A DNA stretch of 64,000 bases. Source: Longimonas halophila. Its GTDB lineage: Bacteria; Bacteroidota; Rhodothermia; Rhodothermales; Salinibacteraceae. Each line of letters opens with the position of its first letter. The first letter of the stretch is position 1. Under the pieces are notes generated by a model, which worked only from the letters and a program-made list of their open reading frames with translations, was not told the origin of the DNA and did no database searches. The stretch spans positions 205,316 through 269,315 of the forward strand of contig NZ_PDEP01000004.1 of the NCBI RefSeq assembly GCF_002554705.1. Reading direction: 5' to 3'. This document shows, piece by piece, positions 1 to 9,431 of this stretch. The position numbers and the translations under genes are program-made.

Positions 1-551
1 AAATTGTCGACGATGCGGTGCGCTACGCGGATTCGCTGGGGGTGCTCATGGTGCACGCCGCAGGCAACAGCGCCCAAGATATTGACACCGAGGACAACTT
101 CCCCACCGCGCATTACAACGACGGCGGGCGCGCCACGCACTGGATTGAGGTGGGCGCGTCGGGATGGGACGTTGAGAACGAGTTGGTCGCCTCCTTCTCC
201 AACTACGGCGCTGAGCGTGTCGATGTGTTTGCCCCGGGCGTAGACATCTACTCCAGCACCACCGGCAACGAATACCGCTTCAACAGCGGCACCAGCATGG
301 CTGCGCCGATGGTCTCGGGCGTTGCCGCGCTGCTGATGGCATACTACCCCGAGCTCTCGGCGCAGGAAGTGCGCGAGATCATTCTGGAGTCGGCGGTATC
401 CTATGCCGACGAGCAGGTCACGCGTCCGATGACCGATCAGGAGGCCGAGGCCACGCAGGTTCGCTTCGGCACACTCTCATCTACAGGCAGCATTGTGAAC
501 GCGTACGAAGCCGTGCGGATGGCTGAAGAGCGCCTGCAGGCACGCGAGTAA
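1..551 (+). CDS. S8 family (subtilisin-like) serine peptidase, 3' part
   Basis: This is the C-terminal part of a subtilase; the reading frame is open from base 3 and the start lies before the window. HAAGNS holds the oxyanion-hole Asn, and GTSMAAPMVSG holds the nucleophile Ser. The catalytic Asp and His must lie upstream. A helical tail ending in RLQARE follows, with no T9SS sorting domain, unlike the second subtilase at 26511. The protein is probably secreted, but its signal peptide is not visible. Family assignment is firm from the motifs; substrate is unknown. Confidence 0.9.
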   Translation, partial: IVDDAVRYADSLGVLMVHAAGNSAQDIDTEDNFPTAHYNDGGRATHWIEVGASGWDVENELVASFSNYGAERVDVFAPGVDIYSSTTGNEYRFNSGTSMAAPMVSGVAALLMAYYPELSAQEVREIILESAVSYADEQVTRPMTDQEAEATQVRFGTLSSTGSIVNAYEAVRMAEERLQARE

Positions 552-557
552 CCGGCG

Positions 558-583
558 CATCCCCCCAAACGCATATGGGGATG
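558..583. repeat. CATCCCC/GGGGATG hairpin after the subtilase
   Basis: CATCCCC at 558-564 is the exact inverse of GGGGATG at 577-583, only a few bases past the subtilase stop codon. No T-tract follows, so a standard intrinsic terminator is not supported. It is one member of the GGGGATG-containing intergenic motifs seen elsewhere in the window (7787, 38003, 45152, 59809). Confidence 0.5.
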
Positions 584-662
584 TTGCATGGTGTGAACGA
601 AACGTAAAGTGAAGCCTTCCGTATGGAGGCTCCCGCGAGTTGTTTGACAGTCTTCGCCGCGC

Positions 663-995
663 ATGTCCGATTCCACGAACCCTCCGCTGGTCCCTGACAC
701 ACAGATCAAGCGTGTGGCCCGGCGCCTCAAAATTATGGGCGACCCCGTGCGTCTCCAGCTCCTAAATCTGCTTCGCGTGCACGGGGAGCTCAACGTGCAG
801 GAACTGGTCGATGCCTCGGGGCAGCGGCAAGCGAATGTGAGCAAGCATCTGGGCATCCTCATGCGCGAGGGCCTCGTATCCCGCCGCAAGGAGGGCGTGA
901 AGGCGTTCTACACGCTCGACGACCCCAGCCTGCCGGGCATCTGCGTGCTCGTAACGAATCAACTCAGTACCGACGAAGACCCCATGCCGTCGTAG
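663..995 (+). CDS. ArsR-family winged-helix transcriptional regulator
   Basis: A 110-residue protein with the ArsR/SmtB winged helix: GDPVRLQLLNLL is helix 1, VQELVDASGQRQANVSKHLG is the helix-turn-helix, and LVSRRKEGVKAFYTL is the wing. The cysteine metal box (ELCVCDL type) of metal-sensing ArsR proteins is absent, so it probably does not sense metal. It lies 12 bases before a same-strand membrane gene and the symporter-kinase, so it may regulate that cluster. This role is inferred from position only. Confidence 0.88.
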   Translation: MSDSTNPPLVPDTQIKRVARRLKIMGDPVRLQLLNLLRVHGELNVQELVDASGQRQANVSKHLGILMREGLVSRRKEGVKAFYTLDDPSLPGICVLVTNQLSTDEDPMPS

Positions 996-1007
996 CCCCG
1001 TGTGCCT

Positions 1008-1223
1008 ATGGATACGCTGGAAGTCCAACGACGGCTGGTGGCCCTCTTTGTGGTTGGGTGTCTGATGCTGGGGTATCCGCTGCTTACGGTGTACAGCGTG
1101 CCGCAGACCATAGGCGGCATCCCGGTGCTCTACGTTGTCATCTTTGTGATTTGGGCCGTGCTCATTGGGGCCAGTGCAGCGATCCTGCACCGCGCTACGG
1201 GGGGCGACTCGGGGGGCGCTTAG
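1008..1223 (+). CDS. Small two-helix membrane protein, probable partner of the downstream symporter-kinase
   Basis: A 71-residue protein with two hydrophobic segments: LVALFVVGCLMLGYPLLTVY, then VLYVVIFVIWAVLIGASAAI. The ATG at 1008 is preferred over an in-frame GTG at 1002. The stop lies three bases before the symporter-kinase ATG, which suggests co-translation. Small hydrophobic proteins of the DUF3311 kind often sit beside Na+/solute symporters. This one resembles them in size, topology and position, but the family name is tentative. Confidence 0.7.
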   Translation: MDTLEVQRRLVALFVVGCLMLGYPLLTVYSVPQTIGGIPVLYVVIFVIWAVLIGASAAILHRATGGDSGGA

Positions 1224-1226
1224 CCA

Positions 1227-3974
1227 ATGAGCACTACGCTTCTCCTGCTGGTGGCCACGGCGTACCTGAGCATCCTCTTTGCCGTGGCCTACTATGGCGA
1301 CGAGCGAGCCGAACACGGGCGCAGTCTCGTGAACAACCCCTACATCTACGCCCTCTCGCTGGCGGTGTACTGCACGGCGTGGACGTTCTACGGAAGCGTA
1401 GGCTATGCTGCCACTACCGGCATCAACTTCCTGCCGATCTACATCGGGCCTACGCTCATTGCCATCTTGTGGTGGGGCCTGATGCGCAAGATCGTCCGCA
1501 TTAGCGCGCACCAGCGCATCACCTCCATTGCGGACTTCATCGGGGCCCGCTACGGCAAAAGCGCTCTGCTGGCGGGCGTGGCTACGGTTGTGGCAGTCAT
1601 TGGCGTGGTGCCCTACATTGCAGTACAGCTCAAAGCCATCTCGACCAGCTTCGGTGCGCTCACCACGCCGCTGGACAGCACGGCTGCGACAGAGATTCCC
1701 ATCTGGCGTGATACGGCGCTCTACGCCGCGCTCGTACTGGCCGCATTCACCATTCTCTTTGGCACGCGCCACCTCGACGTGACCGAGCGCCATGAAGGGC
1801 TGGTCGTTGCCATTGCCTTCGAGTCGGTCGTGAAGCTGGCCGCCTTTCTGGCCGTGGGGCTGTTTGTCACGTTCGGGCTGTACGACGGACTCGGCGACCT
1901 CTTTCAGCACGGCGCGGCTGTGCCCTCCATCGAGGCGCTCTACACCGTTGATGCCTCGGCGGGCGCCTTTGCCGATTGGATGTGGCTCACTGGCCTGTCG
2001 ATGCTCGCGGTCTTGTTTCTGCCGCGGCAGTTTCAGGTCACCGTCGTCGAGAACGTAAATGAGGCGCATCTGCGCAAAGCGGCCTGGCTCTTCCCGCTCT
2101 ACCTGCTGCTCATCAACCTCTTTGTGCTGCCCATTGCCGTGGCCGGGCTGCTGCATCATGGCGATGCCACCCACGCCGACATGTTCGTGCTGCTTGTGCC
2201 ATTTGGCGAGGGCCAGACTGCGCTCACGCTTTTCGCCTTCATTGGCGGACTCTCAGCCGCCACCAGTATGGTCATTGTGGCCACGACAGCGCTAAGCACT
2301 ATGATCTGCAACGACCTGGTGGTGCCGCTGCTCCTGCGCATCCCGCAACTAAACCTGGCGCAGCGGTCGCGGCTTACCGGCGTTATTCTGGGGATTCGGC
2401 GCGTGGCCATTGTCGTGGTGCTGCTGTTTGGCTATCTGTATCTGCGCGGTCTGGGGGATGCGCCGTCGCTCGTGTCTATCGGGCTGATCTCGTTTGCTGC
2501 GGTGGCGCAGTTTGCTCCGGCGATGCTGGGCGGCATCTTCTGGAAGCGCGGCACCCGCACCGGGGCGCTCCTTGGGCTTGTGGCGGGCGTCGCCATCTGG
2601 GGCTACACGCTCCCGCTTCCGCTCCTGGCCGATTCCGGATGGCTGCCGGCGTCGTTTATTACCGAGGGCCCGTTCGGCATCGGGGCGCTGCGCCCGTACG
2701 CGCTTCTGGGAATGAGCGAGCTCAACCCGGTGCCCCACACGCTCTTCTGGACGATGCTGGCGAACGGCGGACTGTACGTGGCGGGCTCCCTGGCCACGCG
2801 GCCCAGCATCATGGAGCAGAGTCAGGCCAGTCGCTTCGTCGATGTCTTTCGCCACGCGGGGCCGCAGGGTGCCGCGCCGTGGACGGGCTCTGCCCCGGTG
2901 GCCGACTTGCGCGCGCTACTGCGTCGCTTTTTGGGGTGGCGCGCGGCCGACCGTGCGTTGCAGCGCTACCGTACGCGCCACGACCTGAAGGCCCTGCCCG
3001 AGCGCGCCGACGAGGAGTTGGTTGATTACGTCGAGACGCTGCTTGCTGGGGCCATTGGGGCGGCCAGTGCCAAAGCCGTCATCGGGTCGGTGGCCCAGGC
3101 CAAGCCGCTGCACATTGGCGAGGTGATGGACATCCTCGACGAGACGCAGCAGGTCATGGCGTACAGCCGCGAACTGGAGCGCAAGAAGGCCGAGCTGGAA
3201 GCCGCGACCGAAGAGCTCCGCGCCGCCAATCAGAAGCTGAAAGAGGTCGATCACCTCAAAGACGAATTCGTCTCGACGGTATCGCACGAACTGCGCACGC
3301 CGCTTACCGCCATCCGGGCGATCTCAGAGATCATGCATCAGACGACCGACCTTTCGCCCGAGCAGCAGCGGTCGTTTGCCACCACGATCATGCGCGAAAC
3401 CGAACGCCTTACGCGTCTCGTAAACCAGGTGCTCGACCTGGAGCGCCTCGACGCCACGCCTGTGCTCGACCGTGCCCTCGTAGACCTGCGCGACGTGGTG
3501 CGCAACGCCCTCAGCGCGGTGCGTCCGCAGTTTGAGCAGCAGGCCATCGCGCTCAACGTCACGCTTCCCAACCGCCCGTGCCCGGCGCGCATCGACCGCG
3601 ACCGCATGACGCAGGTGCTGCTGAACCTGCTCTCGAACGCCGCCAAGTACAGCACCGATGCCGATCCACACGTGGCGGTGCGCATGGCCTGCACCAACGA
3701 CACGCACGCCGTATCCGTAGCCGATAACGGACCCGGCATCCCTGAAGACCAGCAAGAAGCCATCTTCGAGAAGTTTCGGCAGGCGCGCAACCGCGTGGGT
3801 CCGCAAGCGGGGAGCGGACTGGGCCTCGCCATTGCTCGCCAGATTGTGCATCGGCACGAGGGCACGCTCACCGTGGAGAGCACGCCCGGCGAGGGCGCCA
3901 CCTTCACCGTGCAGGTGCCTGCGCATCCCCCTGAACCCGTACCGGCTACAGACCCTGAAGCCTCTGTTTCCTAA
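1227..3974 (+). CDS. Na+/solute symporter fused to a sensor histidine kinase (CbrA-like)
   Basis: A 915-residue fusion. Residues about 1-530 are a sodium:solute symporter (SSS) domain with about 13 membrane helices (YCTAWTFYGSVGYAAT near the N terminus). A cytoplasmic linker and short coiled coil (about 640-680) follow. The kinase has an H-box VSHELRTPL with phospho-acceptor His687, N-box NLLSNAAKY (about 799-807), DNGPGI and GSGLGLAIA. This architecture matches CbrA-type sensors, where a transporter-like domain controls a kinase. The receiver gene starts 13 bases downstream and is the likely partner. Context (acetyl-CoA synthetase, symporters) suggests a short-chain carboxylate signal; the ligand is not shown by sequence. 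Confidence 0.93.
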   Translation: MSTTLLLLVATAYLSILFAVAYYGDERAEHGRSLVNNPYIYALSLAVYCTAWTFYGSVGYAATTGINFLPIYIGPTLIAILWWGLMRKIVRISAHQRITSIADFIGARYGKSALLAGVATVVAVIGVVPYIAVQLKAISTSFGALTTPLDSTAATEIPIWRDTALYAALVLAAFTILFGTRHLDVTERHEGLVVAIAFESVVKLAAFLAVGLFVTFGLYDGLGDLFQHGAAVPSIEALYTVDASAGAFADWMWLTGLSMLAVLFLPRQFQVTVVENVNEAHLRKAAWLFPLYLLLINLFVLPIAVAGLLHHGDATHADMFVLLVPFGEGQTALTLFAFIGGLSAATSMVIVATTALSTMICNDLVVPLLLRIPQLNLAQRSRLTGVILGIRRVAIVVVLLFGYLYLRGLGDAPSLVSIGLISFAAVAQFAPAMLGGIFWKRGTRTGALLGLVAGVAIWGYTLPLPLLADSGWLPASFITEGPFGIGALRPYALLGMSELNPVPHTLFWTMLANGGLYVAGSLATRPSIMEQSQASRFVDVFRHAGPQGAAPWTGSAPVADLRALLRRFLGWRAADRALQRYRTRHDLKALPERADEELVDYVETLLAGAIGAASAKAVIGSVAQAKPLHIGEVMDILDETQQVMAYSRELERKKAELEAATEELRAANQKLKEVDHLKDEFVSTVSHELRTPLTAIRAISEIMHQTTDLSPEQQRSFATTIMRETERLTRLVNQVLDLERLDATPVLDRALVDLRDVVRNALSAVRPQFEQQAIALNVTLPNRPCPARIDRDRMTQVLLNLLSNAAKYSTDADPHVAVRMACTNDTHAVSVADNGPGIPEDQQEAIFEKFRQARNRVGPQAGSGLGLAIARQIVHRHEGTLTVESTPGEGATFTVQVPAHPPEPVPATDPEASVS

Positions 3975-3987
3975 CGACCTGTGCGCT

Positions 3988-4356
3988 ATGCCTCATGTGC
4001 TTATTGTGGAAGACGAGCCAAGCATTGTAACGCCGCTCAAGTTTCTGATGGAGCAGGAAGGCTGCTCGGTGCAGATTGTGTCGGATGGTGCGGCGGTGAT
4101 GCCAGCCATTGCAGCGCAGCGCCCCGACCTCATTCTGCTCGATGTGATGTTGCCCTCGCGCAACGGGTACGATCTGTGCCACGCCATCCGCGAGCGGCCC
4201 GAGGGGAACGACATCGCCATCATCATGCTTACGGTAAAAGGCCGCGAGGTAGACATCGAGAAAGGCTACGCGATGGGCGCCGACGCCTACATCACCAAGC
4301 CCTTCGCCGTGGCCGATGTGGTAGCAACCGCCCGCCGCTACCTGCCCGATGCGTAG
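3988..4356 (+). CDS. Stand-alone response regulator receiver
   Basis: A 122-residue CheY-like receiver with no output domain. The acidic pair is Glu8-Asp9, the phospho-acceptor is Asp52 in LILLDVMLP, the switch Thr is Thr82 and the Lys is Lys104 in ITKPF. The ATG at 3988 gives a canonical receiver start; longer in-frame starts would overlap the kinase gene. It follows the symporter-kinase directly and should receive its phosphoryl group. Lacking a DNA-binding domain, it must act through protein contact, possibly with the kinase-like protein encoded next. Confidence 0.93.
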   Translation: MPHVLIVEDEPSIVTPLKFLMEQEGCSVQIVSDGAAVMPAIAAQRPDLILLDVMLPSRNGYDLCHAIRERPEGNDIAIIMLTVKGREVDIEKGYAMGADAYITKPFAVADVVATARRYLPDA

Positions 4357-4529
4357 CCTGTACCCAGACGGCCCCTGATTCACATCAAATCATAACCGCT
4401 GCAGCGAACGGTCCTCCGTTCGCCCGTTCCAACGACGCGATGGGCCATGCACCGTTGAAGAGAAGGGCTCGATTTCGTTGTCCTGATACACGGTCTTCTG
4501 TTGTACCTAATCTGGTTGGATTCGCCGCT

Positions 4530-5525
4530 ATGACGCCCTGGCAGTATGCTTTGCTGAATACGATGACCGGTCCCGCGTTGGTGTGTACCCCTAACGCCAC
4601 CGTGCAGGCCTGGAACGACGAAGCCGCGCAGATGCTGATGCCCGATGTTCGCGACGCCGACGCTGTCCAGGAGCAGCTCCATGGCACGCTGCTCACGCAG
4701 TGGATCGATGCCGATGCCTGGCAGCAGCTGCAAGAGGCGGCCTCGACCGAGGCCCCCACGGTCATCGTGCAGCTGGGCGATGCACCGCGCCGTATGCAGG
4801 CCACGCGCATTGCGCCCCAGGGCACGCCCCACTGGCTGGTGCGCAATACAACCCCGCCCGCGCCGCGCCCCGACCCGAGTCATGACCTGCTGCGACGCCT
4901 CATCGAGTCGATGCGGACGCCGCTGGCCAGCATCCGCGCTGCAGTTGAAACCATGCAACAGTATCCGCAGATGGGGGCGGATGCAGCCGCTCAGTTTACG
5001 GATGTAATTGCAGGCCAGGGCATTCGCCTCACCGAACTGATCGACGATGCCAGCACGGCCTACACTGCCATGTATCGCACGCGCCGCGCACTGGAGCCGA
5101 TGGGCGGGGCCGCATTGCTCACATGGACGCAGACTGCTGTGCAGGAGGGTACCGACGTGCCTGTATCCACCTCTCAATCTCCCAGTGCGCTTACCGTGCA
5201 CCTGGACCCGGCGATGCTCAGGCAGGGCTTCGCATTCGTGAGCGATCGCTTTGTGCATGCCACACGCTGCACCGCGCTCACCATCTGTGTACAGCGCTCC
5301 GATTCGGTGGCGTTGCTCGACCTGTGCGCCGCCGATGGACAGACCGTGACCGAAGCGCGTGTGGAGCGGTGGAAAGACGCCACTATTCCGTGGGGCACTA
5401 CTATGATGCAGCTTACCCTGCATGCGCTGCTCGACCAGCACGACGCACAACTCTGGGTCGAGCAGACCGAGACGGGAGGATCAGCCCTCCGATTTGCGTT
5501 CCCGGTCGTCCCGGCCAACGAGTAA
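4530..5525 (+). CDS. PAS/pseudo-histidine-kinase-like signalling protein without the H-box His
   Basis: A 331-residue soluble protein. Residues 1-110 look like a PAS domain (ALVCTPNATVQAWNDEAAQM). Residues about 118-160 resemble a HisKA helix pair (LLRRLIESMRTPLASIRAAV), but the position of the phospho-acceptor His is Glu126. The C-terminal 130 residues are spaced like a HATPase domain (ending SALRFAFPV) but show no N-box or GxGL motif. It looks like a non-catalytic kinase relative. Similar LRxPLANLRAA segments occur in proteins encoded beside CbrA-like sensors in other bacteria. The start at 4530 is chosen because the PAS-like region begins there; longer starts overlap the receiver gene. Confidence 0.7.
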   Translation: MTPWQYALLNTMTGPALVCTPNATVQAWNDEAAQMLMPDVRDADAVQEQLHGTLLTQWIDADAWQQLQEAASTEAPTVIVQLGDAPRRMQATRIAPQGTPHWLVRNTTPPAPRPDPSHDLLRRLIESMRTPLASIRAAVETMQQYPQMGADAAAQFTDVIAGQGIRLTELIDDASTAYTAMYRTRRALEPMGGAALLTWTQTAVQEGTDVPVSTSQSPSALTVHLDPAMLRQGFAFVSDRFVHATRCTALTICVQRSDSVALLDLCAADGQTVTEARVERWKDATIPWGTTMMQLTLHALLDQHDAQLWVEQTETGGSALRFAFPVVPANE

Positions 5526-5599
5526 TCTGCCAGCGTGAGGCGGGGGGAAGCCCCACAGACAGAAGCGCCATCGCCTCTCCGAAAAAACCACATCATCTC

Positions 5600-5629
5600 T
5601 TGACACCGTCTCCTCTATTGATTACGTTT
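5600..5629 (+). promoter_or_regulatory. Candidate promoter for acetyl-CoA synthetase
   Basis: TTGACA (5600-5605) is followed after 17 bases by TACGTTT (5623-5629). This fits both a sigma-70 spacing and the Bacteroidota pattern TTG...TAnnTTTG in all but the last base. It lies about 130 bases before the acsA start, in a 233-bp gap that would otherwise be unexplained. Confidence is limited because promoters in this lineage are poorly defined by eye. Confidence 0.4.
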
Positions 5630-5758
5630 CGGTAAACAATTAACAAAAGCGCTTCCAATACACCAACCAGCGGCGGGTGTTGGGGCCAATACTCGGTCTT
5701 TAATTCCCGAGTAGTAATAAATCGAGATGCTTCCTTAACAGACAGCCAAGACTCGACT

Positions 5759-7765
5759 ATGAGCGACGAATCCTCTCAGGTAACAGCGGCTTATTCCGGG
5801 CGCGACGACATGTATCCGCCGCCTGACGACTTCCGAGCCCGTGCGCATGTCGGGTCGGAGGCGGAGTACGAGGCCATGTATCAGCGATCCATCGAGGATC
5901 CTGAGGGCTTCTGGGGCGAGCATGCCAGCCGTATCGACTGGTTTGAGCCGTACGATACGGTAAAAGACGTGTCGTACGAGCCCGGCAACGTGCACATTCA
6001 GTGGTACGAGGGCGGCGTTACCAATGCCTGCTACAACGCCATCGACCGGCATGTGGAAAACGGAAAGGCGGATCAGACGGCCATCATCTTCGAGCCGAAC
6101 GATCCGAACACCGAGGAGCCGGAGCACATCACCTACAGCGATCTGCAGGAGCGCGTGGCGAAGTTCGCCAACATCCTGAAATCGCATGGTGTGGAGAAGG
6201 GCGACCGCGTCACGATCTACCTGCCTATGATTCCGGAGGCGGCCTATGCCATGCTGGCCTGCGCCCGAATTGGCGCGCCGCACTCGGTGGTGTTTGCCGG
6301 GTTCTCGCCCGATGCCCTGGCCGACCGCATCCAGGACTGTGAATCCCACTACCTGATTACCGCCGATGAGGGCAAGCGCGGCACGAAGCGCGTGCCCCTG
6401 AAAGATAATGCCGACAAAGCGCTGGAGCAGTGCCCCGACGTCACCCACACACTGGTCGTGCAGAACACGGGCGGCGATATCGACTGGGACGACGACCGCG
6501 ACGTGTGGTATCACGAAGCGCTTGAAACCGTCGATGCCGACTGCCCCTGCGAGCCGATGGACGCGGAGGATCCGCTGTTCATTCTCTACACCTCGGGCTC
6601 AACCGGTAAGCCGAAGGGCGTGCTCCACACGACCGGAGGCTACCTTGTGTACACCAGCATGACGCATGAATACGTCTTCGATCTGCACGACGACGATGTC
6701 TTCTGGTGCACTGCCGACGTGGGCTGGATTACCGGGCACAGCTACATGGTGTACGGTCCGCTCATCAACGGCGGCACGCAGGTATTCTTCGAAGGCACGC
6801 CCACCTATCCCGATGCCTCGCGCCTGTGGAAGGTAGTCGACAAGCACGACGTGAGCATCTTCTACACCGCGCCGACCGCAATTCGCGCACTCATGCGGCA
6901 GGGCAAAGAGTTTGTCGAATCGACCGACCGCTCGTCGCTGCGCCTGCTGGGCACGGTGGGCGAGCCGATCAATCCGGAGGCCTGGCGCTGGTACTACAAT
7001 GTGGTGGGCAACGGCGAATGCCCGATCATCGACACGTGGTGGCAGACCGAGACGGGCGGCATTATGCTGACCGGACTGCCCGGCGCAGTGCCGCAGAAGC
7101 CGGGATCGGCTGCGAAGCCCTTTTTCGGGATTGAACCGGAAGTGCTCGATGGCGCAGGAAACGAGCTTGAAGGCGCCTGCGAAGGTATTTTGGTCATCAA
7201 CGACTCCTGGCCGGGGCAGATGCGCACGGTGTATCGCAACCATGAGCGCTTCCAGAACACGTACTTCTCGCAGTACGCGGGCAAGTACTACACTGGCGAT
7301 GGCTGCCGCCGCGACGAAGACGGCTACTACTGGATTACGGGCCGCGTGGATGACGTGCTCAACGTAAGCGGCCACCGCATTGGCACCGCCGAACTCGAAA
7401 GCGCGCTCGTAGCGCACGACAGTGTGGCCGAAGCCGCTGTGGTGGGCTATCCGCACGAGGTGAAAGGCCAGGGCATCTACGCGTACGTCACGCTGATTAA
7501 GACGGTCGACCCCTCGAATGAACTGCGCGATGAGCTGGTGCAGTACGTGCGCGATCAGATTGGGCCGATTGCGACGCCCGATCATATCCAGTTCTCGGCC
7601 TCGCTGCCGAAGACGCGTTCGGGCAAGATCATGCGCCGCATCATCCGCAAAGTCGCCTCACAAGAGTTCGACGACCTGGGCGATACCAGCACGCTGGCTG
7701 ACCCCGAGGTGGTTGAGGAGCTCATTGAGAAGCGCAAAAGCGTGGACGTGAGCGGCGCGAGCTGA
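5759..7765 (+). CDS. acsA: Acetyl-CoA synthetase (AMP-forming)
   Basis: A 668-residue ANL-superfamily enzyme that converts acetate, ATP and CoA to acetyl-CoA, AMP and PPi. The phosphate-binding loop is [20 protein letters not shown], the acyl pocket has TWWQTETGG, the hinge region has [20 protein letters not shown], and the A10 motif is [10 protein letters not shown] with catalytic Lys623, the usual acetylation site. Length matches bacterial Acs. It sits between the symporter-kinase block and the porin/symporter block, so acetate or a related short carboxylate is the likely substrate of the region. The ATG at 5759 gives a 20-residue tail before the conserved region. Confidence 0.97.
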   Translation: MSDESSQVTAAYSGRDDMYPPPDDFRARAHVGSEAEYEAMYQRSIEDPEGFWGEHASRIDWFEPYDTVKDVSYEPGNVHIQWYEGGVTNACYNAIDRHVENGKADQTAIIFEPNDPNTEEPEHITYSDLQERVAKFANILKSHGVEKGDRVTIYLPMIPEAAYAMLACARIGAPHSVVFAGFSPDALADRIQDCESHYLITADEGKRGTKRVPLKDNADKALEQCPDVTHTLVVQNTGGDIDWDDDRDVWYHEALETVDADCPCEPMDAEDPLFILYTSGSTGKPKGVLHTTGGYLVYTSMTHEYVFDLHDDDVFWCTADVGWITGHSYMVYGPLINGGTQVFFEGTPTYPDASRLWKVVDKHDVSIFYTAPTAIRALMRQGKEFVESTDRSSLRLLGTVGEPINPEAWRWYYNVVGNGECPIIDTWWQTETGGIMLTGLPGAVPQKPGSAAKPFFGIEPEVLDGAGNELEGACEGILVINDSWPGQMRTVYRNHERFQNTYFSQYAGKYYTGDGCRRDEDGYYWITGRVDDVLNVSGHRIGTAELESALVAHDSVAEAAVVGYPHEVKGQGIYAYVTLIKTVDPSNELRDELVQYVRDQIGPIATPDHIQFSASLPKTRSGKIMRRIIRKVASQEFDDLGDTSTLADPEVVEELIEKRKSVDVSGAS

Positions 7766-8106
7766 CGGCAATCGCTGCATTGTTTAGGGGATGCGCAGGA
7801 GACTGCTCAGCGCGACAATCTGCGCATCCCCCTGAAGTTGTACCCTGCACCCCACAACCACCGAACGCCCAGCCTGGGGATGGAGCCCGTGGGCTGAGCG
7901 CTCGAACAATCAACCATCGACGCCCTGGGGATGGAGCCCCGATACCGGCGTCAACAGAACGCAGAACAAGCCGACGGCACGTGTGCGCAACACAGCGCAC
8001 AGATGCATGGGCGAATAGATGGAGCTATTGCCCACGCCATCGTGCACGCGCGGCTCGATTCTGCGGCATGTGCTCGAATGACCCGATGATCTGACTCACC
8101 TGTGCC
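7766..8106. other. 341-bp intergenic region with hairpin and direct repeats
   Basis: No convincing gene is present; the one open frame here has no recognisable protein signature. The stretch carries a perfect 11-bp inverted repeat (7787-7797 with 7821-7831) and a 16-bp direct repeat of CCTGGGGATGGAGCCC at 7873-7888 and 7924-7939. These share the GGGGATG core with other intergenic motifs in the window. Confidence 0.6.
7787..7831. repeat. Perfect 11-bp inverted repeat GGGGATGCGCA / TGCGCATCCCC
   Basis: GGGGATGCGCA at 7787-7797 pairs exactly with TGCGCATCCCC at 7821-7831, with a 23-base loop. It starts 22 bases after the acsA stop and has no T-tract. It may stabilise the mRNA 3' end or be a copy of a dispersed repeat. 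The right arm with its flank, TGCGCATCCCCCTGAA, also occurs at 3920-3935 inside the symporter-kinase gene. Confidence 0.6.
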
Positions 8107-9333
8107 ATGGACCACATACATACATCCCGAACGTCTGCTCTATGGAGCAGTTTCTACGCGCTTTTATTTCTTGCCAGTGGCTTGATACTGGCTCCCACAG
8201 CAGCCTCCGCTCAGTCGTTCGATGTGGGCGGATTCGTGAAAGCCGAATACCTGTACGACTCACGCCAGGTCGTTTCGGCGCGTGAGGGCGAGTTTCACCT
8301 CTACCCGGCCCCCGACTCCGACGCCACCGACGTGAGCAACCTGGGGGCGTTTGCCTTCTTCTCGCGGCTTGGACTCACCATCGGCGACCTGCCGGACGCA
8401 CTTGACGGCGAGGTGTCGGGCTACGTTGAGGCTGACTTCTTCGGCGCGTCCAATGCCAATGTAAGCACGTTCCGGCTGCGCCGCGCCTTTGCCAAAATGA
8501 CGTGGGACGACCGCGAGGTGCTGTTCGGACAAGAGTGGTCGCCGCTCTTCACACTGGCGGCCTTCCCGCGCACCGTAGCAACGACCACGGGCGCACCGTT
8601 TCAGCCGTTTGCGCGCCAGCCGCAGATTCGATTTACCTACAAGCCAGGCCGTGTGCACTTCATTGGGGCAACCGCCTGGCAGCGCGATGCCTTCAGCGAT
8701 ATTGCGTTTCAGGGCGTGTCGGGCATTGAGCAACAGCAGCAGTCAGGCCTTCCGGCGCTGCATGCGCATGCGCAGTACCACGGCGAAAACGTGATGGTAG
8801 GCGCTGGGGCCTACTTCAAAGCGTTGCGACCCATTGTTACCGAAGATCGCTTTACCACGGGCGCCGGACAAGCCTATGCCACCATTACCTCTGATGCAGC
8901 GACCATCCGCGCCAAAGCCACCTACGGCGCCAGCCTATCCGACCATCTCATGACAGGCGGCTACGTCTACAACGAGTTTGATAACGACTTCTATCCGCTC
9001 GATCTCCTGTCAACATGGATCGACATTGACGGCACGGGCACGCTGGCGCCGGGGCTGTTTGTGGGCTACCTCACCAACGAAGGCAGCAGCGACGAGGTGG
9101 GCACGCTCAGTGCCGTGTCACCTGCAGCACGCAGTGCCAACATTGACTATGTGTGGCGCGTGTCGCCCCGGCTCTCGCTGAACTACGAGGCGCTGCGCTT
9201 TGCCTTCGAACTGGAGATGACCTCCGCCCGCTACGCCAGCCGCTTCGATGAAAACTACGCCCCCAACCCTGCAGACGGCGACGACCCTGTTACCAATGTG
9301 CGGGGCAATTTCTCGGTGTTTCTCTCCTTCTGA
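8107..9333 (+). CDS. Outer-membrane porin-like beta-barrel protein (DcaP-like)
   Basis: A 408-residue exported protein. The N terminus has a hydrophobic core and a signal-peptidase site near ASAQS (about residue 36). The rest alternates aromatic and polar residues like a beta barrel: FDVGGFVKAEYLYDSRQV, STFRLRRAFAKMTW, QPQIRFTYKPGRVHF, and a terminal Phe (NFSVFLSF) as expected for BAM substrates. The N-terminal pattern resembles DcaP-type porins that admit organic acids. With the DUF4212/symporter pair downstream and acsA upstream, it could be the outer-membrane entry route for the same substrate. Barrel assignment is good; substrate is inferred. Confidence 0.75.
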   Translation: MDHIHTSRTSALWSSFYALLFLASGLILAPTAASAQSFDVGGFVKAEYLYDSRQVVSAREGEFHLYPAPDSDATDVSNLGAFAFFSRLGLTIGDLPDALDGEVSGYVEADFFGASNANVSTFRLRRAFAKMTWDDREVLFGQEWSPLFTLAAFPRTVATTTGAPFQPFARQPQIRFTYKPGRVHFIGATAWQRDAFSDIAFQGVSGIEQQQQSGLPALHAHAQYHGENVMVGAGAYFKALRPIVTEDRFTTGAGQAYATITSDAATIRAKATYGASLSDHLMTGGYVYNEFDNDFYPLDLLSTWIDIDGTGTLAPGLFVGYLTNEGSSDEVGTLSAVSPAARSANIDYVWRVSPRLSLNYEALRFAFELEMTSARYASRFDENYAPNPADGDDPVTNVRGNFSVFLSF

Positions 9334-9431
9334 TGGGACCTGTTCCCATCTGCAACGCTGCTACGCTCCCCCATGGGAGCCCGGTACCTCCGTACTGCAC
9401 GTACCCTCCTTCACGCAACCTACAGACCGTC

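Noticed and set aside
762..2174. 470-residue open frame opposite the symporter-kinase gene
   Set aside because: It is Arg/His/Gln-rich with no hydrophobic core or motif, and lies antisense to arsR and a clearly coding gene. It is a GC-rich shadow frame.
7873..7939. CRISPR-like array from the 16-bp direct repeat
   Set aside because: Only two copies occur, with 35 bases between them, no further units and no cas gene.
7780..8094. 104-residue frame between acsA and the porin
   Set aside because: It is Cys/Arg/Pro-rich and spans a hairpin and direct repeats; it looks like non-coding DNA.
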